From an uncultured Oscillospiraceae bacterium (lineage in GTDB: Bacteria > Bacillota_A > Clostridia > Oscillospirales > Oscillospiraceae): a DNA stretch of 10,417 bases. The DNA lies in NCBI GenBank assembly GCA_934589325.1, contig CAKTNU010000042.1, positions 1-10,417 of the forward strand, given 5' to 3'. Numbering within the stretch: position 1 is the stretch's first letter; the number at the start of each line of letters is the position of its first letter. Below are positions 1 through 6,175 of the stretch, one piece after another. The notes under the pieces were generated by a model, which made no database searches, was not told where the DNA came from, and saw nothing but the letters and a program-made list of their open reading frames with translations. The translations under genes and the position numbers were made by a program.

Positions 1-115
1 GCTCCATATCGAGCGGCACGTATCCGATGAGCTCGGCCGCCCCGTCGAGGCTACGTACTCCACATATCGCGGCGATCAGTACAGGCTGTTCATTGAATTT
101 GACAGCATAAGCTGA
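1..115 (+). CDS. GntR/HutC-family transcriptional regulator, C-terminal end only (partial at the left edge)
   Basis: Reading from base 2, an open frame gives 37 codons and ends in TGA at 113-115; its start lies outside the window. The visible residues include LGRPVEATYSTYRGDQYR followed by a hydrophobic FIEF strand. This matches the end of the UTRA ligand-binding domain of GntR/HutC regulators, where a 'G-x-P-V-x-x-x-x-x-x-Y-R-x-D-x-Y-x-F' strand pair closes the fold. UTRA regulators such as NagR/YvoA and DasR sense amino-sugar phosphates and control amino-sugar uptake genes, so a role in controlling the transporter that starts 62 bases downstream is reasonable inference. The DNA-binding domain is not visible, so the family call rests on this short tail only. 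Confidence 0.7.
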   Translation, partial: LHIERHVSDELGRPVEATYSTYRGDQYRLFIEFDSIS

Positions 116-176
116 AAAATCGTTGTCTAAGCCCGGAAAAGGGCTGGATATAAAACTAAGAATAAGGAGAATGACA
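116..176 (+). promoter_or_regulatory. Leader between the regulator and the binding-protein gene, with a small hairpin and a weak HutC-like half site
   Basis: This 61-base gap holds a short inverted repeat, AGCCC at 130-134 and GGGCT at 141-145 with a 6-base loop, not followed by a T tract. GTCTAAGC at 125-132 partly resembles the GTnTAnAC core reported for HutC-subfamily operators. A TATAAA at 149-154 could serve as a -10 element, but no well-spaced -35 is evident (TTGTCT at 123-128 is 20 bases upstream). A promoter is expected here if the transporter is separately controlled, but the sequence does not prove it. Confidence 0.3.
164..169 (+). promoter_or_regulatory. Ribosome binding site that decides the start of the binding-protein gene
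   Basis: AAGGAG lies 7 bases before the ATG at 177 and only 1 base before the in-frame ATG at 171. It therefore supports 177 as the start, which also places a lysine pair directly before the hydrophobic signal core. An in-frame TTG at 123 would add 18 residues of polar, basic sequence and has no such site. Confidence 0.75.
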
Positions 177-1604
177 ATGAAAAAGATCATCGCAATGCTT
201 CTCGCTCTCGTGATGGTGTTTGCTCTGTGCGCATGCGGCTCCCAGCCCGCGGCAGACAGCAACACACCCGCAGAGGAAAGCAAGGCTCCCGCAGAGGAAA
301 CTCCCGCAGCCGCTGCCGAGGATACCATCACCGTTATGGTTCCCCCTGTGACCGGCACCTATCTGGACGACATCGACAAGTGGGCCGCGGAGTTCACCGA
401 GATGTACCCCAATCTCCACATCGAAGTCATCAAGACCTCTTGGGACGATCACAACAGCAAGCTGTCCACCATGGCTACCTCCGGTGAGGCACCTGACATC
501 GCCGAGGTCTCCTACTCCAGCATCGGCTCTCTCGTAGAGCTGGGCGTTGGCGTTGAGATAGCCGACTACATGGATGCCGACAGACTCGCCGACTACGACC
601 AGAACGCAATGGACTACATGTCCATCGAGGGCAAGGCATACGGTCTGCCTCTCTACATCACCATTCAGTCTCTCGGCGGCAACCGTGAGATGCTCGAGGC
701 TGCAGGCGCCGATGTTGAGAAGATCCAGTCCGAAGGCTGGACCTACGAGGAGTTCCTTGAAGTCCTCAAGGCCGGTACCACCGACGACTGCTTCGGCTTC
801 GTGTTTGCAAACTCCGGCGTCACCGCCTCCGACGTTCCCAACATCATGGGCGTCATGGCCGGTCTCACCAATGCATTCACCGACGATCTCAAGTATGCTT
901 TCACCTCTGACAACATGCTCAACCTCCTCAAGGCCATCGAAGAGATGACCAAGGCAGGCTATATGCCCAACTACGGCGTTGAGGCCGGCCAGCGCATGGT
1001 CATGTGCCAGCAGGGTAAGGCCATGATATTCGGCAAGGCAATGCCTCTGTTCGAGAACAATATCAACAAGAATAACGCCGCTCTCGAGGCAAACGACGGC
1101 ACCGCCGTTGAGAACTCCATCGCTCTGACCTACACCTTCCTGCCCATGCCTCACATGGACGGCGTGCAGGAGGCTTGCTTCGGCTCCGTTGACGGTCTCG
1201 TTGCTCTGCGCAACAACAATACCACCGATGAGCACCTGAAGAACGTCTGCCTGTTCCTCGACTACCTCTGCTCCGGCGACCGTGCCGCTGCAGTTGACTC
1301 CACTCTGCTTCTCGACCCCGTCTGCCAGTCCGGTCGTGACGTGTATGCAAACTACGCTCCCGAAGGACTTGACGAGGGCAATGTCGCCTGCGCCGCCCGT
1401 GAGATCGGCCTTGTTGTCGCTCCTCCCGCCGGCATCACCGCAGAGCAGTCCGCCAACGCGAAGATAATCATGGACGAGGTCATCGTGCCGAAGTTCCAGT
1501 CCCTCCTCGCCGGCGAAGCCACCGCTCAGGAAGTGTTTGACGCTATCAACGCCAAGGCAGTCGAGCTGTTCGGCGCCGACGGCATCGTCACCGGCCTTCT
1601 CTGA
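177..1604 (+). CDS. Lipoprotein ABC transporter solute-binding protein, family 1 (sugar type)
   Basis: The 475-residue product starts with a lipoprotein signal: Lys-Lys, a hydrophobic core of about 14 residues, and a lipobox LCAC at 17-20, so Cys20 would be lipidated and anchored to the outer face of the membrane. An Ala/Glu/Pro-rich linker (about 22-48) follows, then a typical family 1 solute-binding fold, with the first strand VMVPP and a helix like DDIDKWAAEFTEMYPNLHIEV. The length suits the CUT1 oligosaccharide class. It should bind the imported sugar and deliver it to the two permeases downstream; the pathway genes suggest a peptidoglycan fragment such as a MurNAc- or anhydro-MurNAc-containing sugar, which is inference. 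Codon use is strongly biased to C-ending codons (ATC, TAC, AAC, CTC), much more than in the permeases, which points to high expression. The strong hairpin just after the stop could keep its level above that of the permeases. Confidence 0.93.
   Translation: MKKIIAMLLALVMVFALCACGSQPAADSNTPAEESKAPAEETPAAAAEDTITVMVPPVTGTYLDDIDKWAAEFTEMYPNLHIEVIKTSWDDHNSKLSTMATSGEAPDIAEVSYSSIGSLVELGVGVEIADYMDADRLADYDQNAMDYMSIEGKAYGLPLYITIQSLGGNREMLEAAGADVEKIQSEGWTYEEFLEVLKAGTTDDCFGFVFANSGVTASDVPNIMGVMAGLTNAFTDDLKYAFTSDNMLNLLKAIEEMTKAGYMPNYGVEAGQRMVMCQQGKAMIFGKAMPLFENNINKNNAALEANDGTAVENSIALTYTFLPMPHMDGVQEACFGSVDGLVALRNNNTTDEHLKNVCLFLDYLCSGDRAAAVDSTLLLDPVCQSGRDVYANYAPEGLDEGNVACAAREIGLVVAPPAGITAEQSANAKIIMDEVIVPKFQSLLAGEATAQEVFDAINAKAVELFGADGIVTGLL
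267..309 (+). repeat. Short imperfect tandem repeat coding the lipoprotein linker
   Basis: A 13-base direct repeat, CCCGCAGAGGAAA, occurs at 267-279 and 288-300 (21-base step), with a third partial copy CCCGCAG at 303-309. It encodes PAEE units (PAEESKA, PAEET, PAA) in the flexible linker between the lipidated Cys and the binding domain. Such linkers vary in length easily; this is probably slippage or duplication with no separate function. Confidence 0.7.
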
Positions 1605-1637
1605 TACGGCTTATCAGACCCACAGCATAAATTTACC

Positions 1638-1669
1638 CTGCCCTGCCCGGCTGAGGCCGGGCAGGGCAG
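1638..1669 (+). terminator. Strong intercistronic hairpin between binding protein and permeases (attenuator or mRNA-stabilising)
   Basis: A perfect 14-base-pair GC-rich stem (left arm 1638-1651, right arm 1656-1669) with a 4-base loop TGAG lies 33 bases after the stop of the binding-protein gene. It is followed by AGCATTTTAGTTT, a weak and interrupted T tract, so termination is likely partial. A stem at this place in binding-protein/permease operons commonly lowers permease transcription or protects the upstream mRNA from 3' decay, giving excess binding protein over permease. Downstream, at 1683-1696, a 7-base tandem repeat GGCATAC GGCATAC is seen; no convincing promoter was found before the permease. 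Confidence 0.75.
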
Positions 1670-1730
1670 AGCATTTTAGTTTGGCATACGGCATACTTAG
1701 ATTTCTGCGAGATTTTCTGGAGGTAAGGCT

Positions 1731-2642
1731 ATGAGCAAATACACGGGCGAACGGATAGACTCGCGCCGGTTCCGTCTTAAGGACGACGATTGGTGGGGCT
1801 ATGCGTTTATTTTTGTGGCTATGCTGGTGTTCTGCATATTCACTCTCTACCCGGTGCTGAGCGCGGTAAAGACGAGCTTTCTGAAGTACAAGCCATTCGG
1901 CTCGGAGTTTATCGGGCTGAAGAACTATCAGGATACTTTCAAGAGCGAGCTGTTCTTCAAGGCGGTCAAGAACACCGTTGTATATACTGCGGTGGTCGTG
2001 CCCCTGTCTTTGCTGATAGCCTTTTCTATCGCGATAATGATACTGCCGTTCCGCAAGGGCGTGCAGTCGGTGTTCAAGTCCATCTACTATCTCCCGGGCA
2101 TCGCGTCCGGCGTAGCGCTGTCGGTCGTATGGCTGTGGCTGTATGACTCATCTCCGGACGGACTGTTCAATCAGGTCATGACCTTCTTCGGCCTGCCGAC
2201 TCAGAACTGGCTGTCATCGAGCAAAACCTCGATGCTGTCGCTGATGCTGATGGCGATACTCTCCGGACAGGGTACGAATATCATTATCTACATAGCCGCC
2301 CTCATGGGCATAGACAACAGCTATTTTGAGGCCGCCGAGCTTGACGGTGCGACCTTCTTCCAGAAGGTGCGCTATATCGTGTTCCCGCTCGTTAAGCCGA
2401 CTACGCTGTTCCTGCTTGTCACGGGCGTTATCGGCTCGTTCCAGGTGTTCCAGAACGCCTTCATGATGACTGGCGGCGGACCGGACAACAGCACCACCAT
2501 GATCGGTCTGCTTATTTACAAGAACGCGTTTGAATACTCCAAGTTCGGCCTTGCCTGCGCGCAGGCGATACTGCTTGCGATAGTCATCGCGCTCATTTCC
2601 ATGCTCCAGTTCAAGCTCATGGGCGTGGACGTCGAATACTGA
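1731..2642 (+). CDS. ABC sugar transporter permease, MalF/UgpA-like (CUT1)
   Basis: The 303-residue integral membrane protein has about six hydrophobic segments (near 22-47, 81-104, 115-138, 167-192, 223-246 and 275-297). The cytoplasmic EAA loop that docks on the ATPase is clear at about 200-219, with E200, A201, A202, D205, G206 and a final P219. The segment MMTGGGPDNSTTMIG (245-259) is typical of MalF-type subunits in sugar importers, where it follows the fifth membrane segment. GGAGGT at 1719-1724 precedes the ATG by 6 bases. It pairs with the next gene to form the membrane channel. No ATPase gene is present in the window, as is common for CUT1 importers of Bacillota that share an MsmK/MsmX-type ATPase encoded elsewhere. 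Confidence 0.95.
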   Translation: MSKYTGERIDSRRFRLKDDDWWGYAFIFVAMLVFCIFTLYPVLSAVKTSFLKYKPFGSEFIGLKNYQDTFKSELFFKAVKNTVVYTAVVVPLSLLIAFSIAIMILPFRKGVQSVFKSIYYLPGIASGVALSVVWLWLYDSSPDGLFNQVMTFFGLPTQNWLSSSKTSMLSLMLMAILSGQGTNIIIYIAALMGIDNSYFEAAELDGATFFQKVRYIVFPLVKPTTLFLLVTGVIGSFQVFQNAFMMTGGGPDNSTTMIGLLIYKNAFEYSKFGLACAQAILLAIVIALISMLQFKLMGVDVEY

Positions 2643-2656
2643 GAGGGAGGAGACCT

Positions 2657-3526
2657 ATGGCAACTACCGGCTTGTACTCCCAGCATCTGAACGACCGCAA
2701 AAAGCTATATGCCCGCAACGCGGTCATTGTGCTGCTGCTACTGCTGTTCGCGGTGCTGGCGCTGTTCCCGATATTCTATATGATAATGTCCTCCTTCGGC
2801 CCGGCGGTAGCCACCGCGGGCAATACAAGGTCGATATTCCCGTCAAAGTGGACGCTGGACTCGTATAAGGAGTTTTTCGCGTTCAGCAAATACTCCGGCC
2901 GCTGGATACTCAACAGCCTTATCGTCGCCACCGCGACGGTCGTCGGCAACGTCATATTCGCATCTATGGCGGGTTATGCGTTCTCAAAGATAAACTTCAA
3001 AGGGCGCAAGTGGCTGTTCGCGATGATACTCATCGCCATGATGATACCCTATCAGGTAACACAGGTGCCTCTGTATATCCTCATCGCAAACAAGCTCAAG
3101 ATGACCAACACTTATGCCGCGCTCATTCTGCCCGGCGTTGTGACGTCGTATAATATCTTTCTTGCGAAGCAGTTTTTCACCAGCATCCCGACTCCGCTGA
3201 TCGAGAGCGCGAAGCTGGACGGCTGTCACCAGTTCAAGATCTTTATAAAGATAATTCTGCCGCTGTCGAAGACAGTGCTGGCTGTAATGGCGATAAACAC
3301 CTTCCTCTCCACGTGGAACACCTTCTTCTGGCCGTTCCTGGTCACGAGCAAGGACTATATGTTCACCATTCAGGTCGGCCTGAAGACCTTCAAGTTCGCA
3401 AACGAAACTCTGTTTGCACCTATGATGGCGGGCGCAACGCTCTCCGCGCTGCCGATGTTCATCCTGTTCTTCGCGCTCCAGAAATACTTCCTCGAGGGTG
3501 TCACCATCGGCGCCGTTAAGGGCTGA
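2657..3526 (+). CDS. ABC sugar transporter permease, MalG/UgpE-like (CUT1)
   Basis: The 289-residue product is the second channel subunit. Hydrophobic segments lie near 21-44, 84-108, 119-146, 153-172, 205-228 and 255-276. The EAA loop runs from about 183 to 202 as E-S-A-K-L-D-G-C with P202 at the end; the usual second Ala of EAA is Ala185, with Ser184 in the first Ala position. The C-terminus GVTIGAVKG is the standard ending of the MalG-type family. The start ATG is 14 bases after the stop of the first permease and is served by GGGAGGAG at 2645-2652, so the two are co-translated from one message. A hairpin 14 bases after its stop separates the transport genes from the enzyme genes. Confidence 0.95.
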   Translation: MATTGLYSQHLNDRKKLYARNAVIVLLLLLFAVLALFPIFYMIMSSFGPAVATAGNTRSIFPSKWTLDSYKEFFAFSKYSGRWILNSLIVATATVVGNVIFASMAGYAFSKINFKGRKWLFAMILIAMMIPYQVTQVPLYILIANKLKMTNTYAALILPGVVTSYNIFLAKQFFTSIPTPLIESAKLDGCHQFKIFIKIILPLSKTVLAVMAINTFLSTWNTFFWPFLVTSKDYMFTIQVGLKTFKFANETLFAPMMAGATLSALPMFILFFALQKYFLEGVTIGAVKG

Positions 3527-3540
3527 TACGGCAAAAAACG

Positions 3541-3565
3541 GGCGCACTGCATCCTGCGGTGCGCC
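3541..3565 (+). terminator. Hairpin between transporter genes and enzyme genes (partial terminator or attenuator)
   Basis: An 11-base-pair stem with one G-U pair (arms 3541-3551 and 3555-3565, loop TCC) begins 14 bases after the permease stop and is preceded by an A-rich CAAAAAAC. The 3' side reads ATTATTAT then GGGGG, a poor T tract, so read-through into the acetyltransferase gene is likely. It would create a second step down in expression along the operon. Confidence 0.55.
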
Positions 3566-3592
3566 ATTATTATGGGGGTCGGTGTTATAAAT

Positions 3593-4564
3593 ATGACGAT
3601 ACGAAACTATACCCGCTCTGACGCGCCCGACGTGCTGCGCCTGTGGAATACCGTGGGGGCAGAGACCATGGGCTATGCTCCGCAGAATGACGAGGGGCTT
3701 GACGCGCTGCTGCTGCGGCACCCGAATTTTTCGGAAAAGCACAGCTTCGTGCTGACGGACGGGGAGGGGATATCCGGCTTTGTCAGCGGCGTGACCGGGG
3801 ACGGTCTCGCACAGGGCCGGATACGGGGATATTTCTCCTGCCTGCTGTTGGATAAGGACGCTGACAGCGATGAAAACACAGAGCTGCTGCTCTGCGCGCT
3901 TGAGGATTCCTTCCGCGCCGAGGGGAAAAGTGCCGCCGCCGTCACATGCTTCAATCCCGTGCGTCTGCCGTGGATAATACCCGGCACCGAGGAGCATCAG
4001 CACAATAATATGCCTGGCATCCCGACGGATACTGCGCTTTACCGGCGTATGCTCAGGCTCGGCTGGGTAGAGGCAGCGACGGAGCAGGCCATGCATCTTG
4101 ATTTGAAAGCGTTTGAATATCCTGAAAAAATGCGGGAAAAGGAGCGCAGAATGGCCGAGAACGGCTATTTCGTCGATTGGTACCAAGAGGGCGTGCATCA
4201 GGGCGTGGACGAGATGGTGGAGTCGCTCGGAAACTCCATGTGGTCGGAGGAGATACCGCCTGCCGCTCATAACGGCATGCGGCTGCTTGTCGGCCTTGAG
4301 GGGAACACGGTAGCCGGCTTTACAGGCCCCGTGTACCCGGAGCCGACCGGACGCGGCTACTTTGCCGGCATTGCAGTCGGCCCCGGCTTTCAGAACCACG
4401 GCCTGGGTTCGCTGCTGTTTTATAAGCTGTGCCAGGCTGAGAAGGACTGCGGCGCACGGTATATGTCGCTGTTTACGGGGATAAATAATCACGCCCAGAA
4501 TATTTACAAGAGCGCCGGATTTGAGACGAAGCGCTATTTTGCGGTCATGATAAAGGAGCTTTAA
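3593..4564 (+). CDS. Two-domain GNAT-family N-acetyltransferase
   Basis: The 323-residue product seems to hold two GNAT folds. The N-terminal half (about 1-165) begins with the usual TIRNYTRSDAPDVLRLWN helix but has no clean acetyl-CoA loop and may be degenerate. The C-terminal half (about 172-323) has the motif A loop at 267-272, QNHGLG, matching the Q/R-x-x-G-x-G pyrophosphate-binding signature, and a classic motif B stretch NNHAQNIYKSAGFE at 298-311. It would transfer acetyl from acetyl-CoA to an amine in the cytosol. Clostridium acetobutylicum GlmA, a GNAT that re-acetylates glucosamine of muropeptides and is encoded beside MurNAc genes, is a possible functional analogue, but identity is not shown. 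Start choice: ATG 3593 is preferred over the in-frame ATG at 3572 because 3572 has no ribosome site and would lie 6 bases from the hairpin; 3593 has only a distant GGGGGT (from 3574), so translation may be weak. The PIG-L gene starts 1 base after its stop. Confidence 0.85.
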   Translation: MTIRNYTRSDAPDVLRLWNTVGAETMGYAPQNDEGLDALLLRHPNFSEKHSFVLTDGEGISGFVSGVTGDGLAQGRIRGYFSCLLLDKDADSDENTELLLCALEDSFRAEGKSAAAVTCFNPVRLPWIIPGTEEHQHNNMPGIPTDTALYRRMLRLGWVEAATEQAMHLDLKAFEYPEKMREKERRMAENGYFVDWYQEGVHQGVDEMVESLGNSMWSEEIPPAAHNGMRLLVGLEGNTVAGFTGPVYPEPTGRGYFAGIAVGPGFQNHGLGSLLFYKLCQAEKDCGARYMSLFTGINNHAQNIYKSAGFETKRYFAVMIKEL

Positions 4565-4565
4565 G

Positions 4566-5273
4566 ATGGAGAACATAAACGGAAAGACCGTTCTGGCGAT
4601 AGGGGCGCATGTCGGCGATATGGAGCTGACTGCCGGGGCGCTGCTCGCATCCTGCGCCGTGTCCGGCGGCCGCGCCGTGACCCTCGCGCTGACGGCGGGG
4701 GAGAAGGGCGCACCGGCCGGGGCGGATGTCGGAGAGTACAGAAAAAATAAGGTTGCAGAGGCCGAAAAATTTGCCGCCATGCTCGGCGGCGAGGCCATAG
4801 TGCTTGACCACCCGGACGGCCTGCTGCCGGATAACGACGAGGTACGCTTTGAGGTATGCGACATCATACGCCGCGTCAAGCCGGATATCATGATCACGCA
4901 TCATGAAAAGAGCATGCACAAGGATCATGCCGCCTGCCACAGGATCGTGGTCGACGCGTGGTTCTACGCGGCTATTGCGGGCTTTGAACGCGGGCTGCCG
5001 AAGCATTTCGCCCGCAGTCTGTATTTCGCGGAAAACTGGGAGGACGCCATCGACTTCAAGCCATACGTCTATCTCGACGTCAGTGCTGGCTATGAGCTGT
5101 GGGAGAAGGCGATAGACTGCCACTGGTTTGCCGTTCACAGCACCAGCTTCCCGTATAAGGAGTATTACGCACATCTCAAGCGGCTGCGCGGCATCGAGGG
5201 ACGGCGGCAGTACTGCGAATGTTTTATGATCCAGCCCGAGCAGATGCATATGGTAAAGGATTGGGACAAATGA
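4566..5273 (+). CDS. PIG-L/LmbE-family deacetylase-like protein with an altered AHPDD motif
   Basis: The 235-residue product has the Rossmann-like PIG-L fold: an initial strand VLAIGAHVGDMELTAG (9-24), a second metal motif HKDH (118-121), and a C-terminal RRQYCECF stretch (213-220) like the family ending. Known members remove N-acetyl groups from GlcNAc-type sugars using zinc. In mycobacterial MshB the ligands are the His and second Asp of HPDD plus a distal His, and the first Asp is the general base. Here the ligands would be H15, D18 and H121, all kept, but the general-base position is Gly17 and the Pro is Val16. The protein may be a divergent hydrolase using another base, or a sugar-binding non-enzyme. 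AAAGGAG at 4552-4558 lies 7 bases before the ATG. Its stop overlaps the murQ start as ATGA, so the two are translationally coupled. Confidence 0.87.
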   Translation: MENINGKTVLAIGAHVGDMELTAGALLASCAVSGGRAVTLALTAGEKGAPAGADVGEYRKNKVAEAEKFAAMLGGEAIVLDHPDGLLPDNDEVRFEVCDIIRRVKPDIMITHHEKSMHKDHAACHRIVVDAWFYAAIAGFERGLPKHFARSLYFAENWEDAIDFKPYVYLDVSAGYELWEKAIDCHWFAVHSTSFPYKEYYAHLKRLRGIEGRRQYCECFMIQPEQMHMVKDWDK

Positions 5274-6175
5274 GCGATTTGAATCTTAGAAATATAGCTA
5301 CCGAGCAGAGAAACCCGCGTACCGCGCATATCGACGAGCTGCCGACGCTAGAGATGGTGCGGCTCATCAACAGCGAGGACAAAAAGGTAGCCGACGCGGT
5401 CGAGAGGGTCTGCCCGCAGATAGCCGCGGCTATTGACCTTATATATCCCCGCCTGCATAACGGCGGCCGTCTGATATACTGCGGCTGCGGCACCTCCGGG
5501 CGGCTCGGCGTGCTGGATGCCGTCGAGTGCCCGCCAACCTATTCGGTAGATCCGGAGCTTGTCCGCGGCATCATAGCCGGGGGATATAATGCAATATTCA
5601 AGGCCGTCGAGGGCGCGGAGGACAAGCGGGAGCTCGGCGAGCAGGAGCTGCGGGAGATCGGCTTCTGCGAGAAGGACGTGCTTGTCGGCATTGCGGCCAG
5701 CGGCCGCACACCGTATGTTCTCGGCGCAATGGCATACGCAAAGTCGCTGGGCGCGGCGGTCATCGGCCTGACCTGCTGCCCGGGTTCGGAGATAGACAGA
5801 GCGGCCGATATCGGCATTGCCCCGGCTCCCGGGCCGGAGGTCATAACCGGCTCTACCCGCATGAAGAGCGGTACGGCGCAGAAGATGGTGCTGAATATGC
5901 TGTCGACCGGGTCGATGATAAAGCTCGGCAAGGTCTACGGCAACCTTATGGTGGACGTCAAGCCGTCCAACGAGAAGCTGGTACGCCGCTGTGTGACTAT
6001 AGTATGCGAGGCGACCGGAGTTACCGAATCGGAAGCCGTGCGGACGCTTGAGAAATGCGGCTACGTCTGCAAGCAGGCGATAGTCATGATACTGCGCGAC
6101 GTTGACGCAGGGACCGCGGAGCGGATGCTTGAAGCTGCCAGCGGCCGTGTCGCCGCGGCGCTGGAGGAGAAATAA
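5270..6175 (+). CDS. murQ: N-acetylmuramic acid 6-phosphate etherase
   Basis: The 301-residue product is collinear with Escherichia coli MurQ. It cleaves the D-lactyl ether of MurNAc-6-P in the cytosol, giving GlcNAc-6-P and D-lactate. The SIS-domain phosphosugar loop CGTSGRLGVLDA (73-84) is followed by the catalytic ECPPTY (Glu86, equal to E. coli Glu83) and EGAED (Glu117, equal to Glu114). IAASGRTPYV (141-150) and the family signature GSTRMKSGTAQK (194-205) are intact, as is the small C-terminal helical domain. The start at 5270 overlaps the PIG-L stop by 4 bases and has AAAGGA 9 bases upstream; an in-frame ATG at 5219 inside the PIG-L gene would add 17 unrelated residues. Its stop overlaps the esterase start by one base. 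This gene is the firmest evidence that the operon handles MurNAc. Confidence 0.97.
   Translation: MSDLNLRNIATEQRNPRTAHIDELPTLEMVRLINSEDKKVADAVERVCPQIAAAIDLIYPRLHNGGRLIYCGCGTSGRLGVLDAVECPPTYSVDPELVRGIIAGGYNAIFKAVEGAEDKRELGEQELREIGFCEKDVLVGIAASGRTPYVLGAMAYAKSLGAAVIGLTCCPGSEIDRAADIGIAPAPGPEVITGSTRMKSGTAQKMVLNMLSTGSMIKLGKVYGNLMVDVKPSNEKLVRRCVTIVCEATGVTESEAVRTLEKCGYVCKQAIVMILRDVDAGTAERMLEAASGRVAAALEEK

Noticed and set aside
123..176. TTG start giving the binding protein 18 extra N-terminal residues
   Set aside because: It would bury the lipoprotein signal behind a basic leader; AAGGAG at 164-169 fits the ATG at 177.
156..1235. Minus-strand open frame of 359 codons opposite the binding-protein gene
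   Set aside because: Val/Gly/His-rich shadow of strongly biased plus-strand codons; the plus-strand lipoprotein is clearly real.
3572..3592. Upstream ATG for the acetyltransferase, adding 7 residues
   Set aside because: No ribosome site precedes it and it nearly abuts the hairpin; the domain starts at TIRNYTRSD. Left open as a minor alternative because the site for 3593 is also weak.
2984..4897. Long minus-strand open frame of 637 codons
   Set aside because: It runs antisense through the permease, acetyltransferase and PIG-L genes, has no recognisable domain and reads as low-complexity His/Arg/Ala-rich sequence, as expected from the complement of GC-rich codons.
5219..5269. Earlier ATG for murQ inside the PIG-L gene
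   Set aside because: The extra 17 residues do not resemble MurQ, and the ATGA overlap start at 5270 matches the operon pattern and the family N-terminus.
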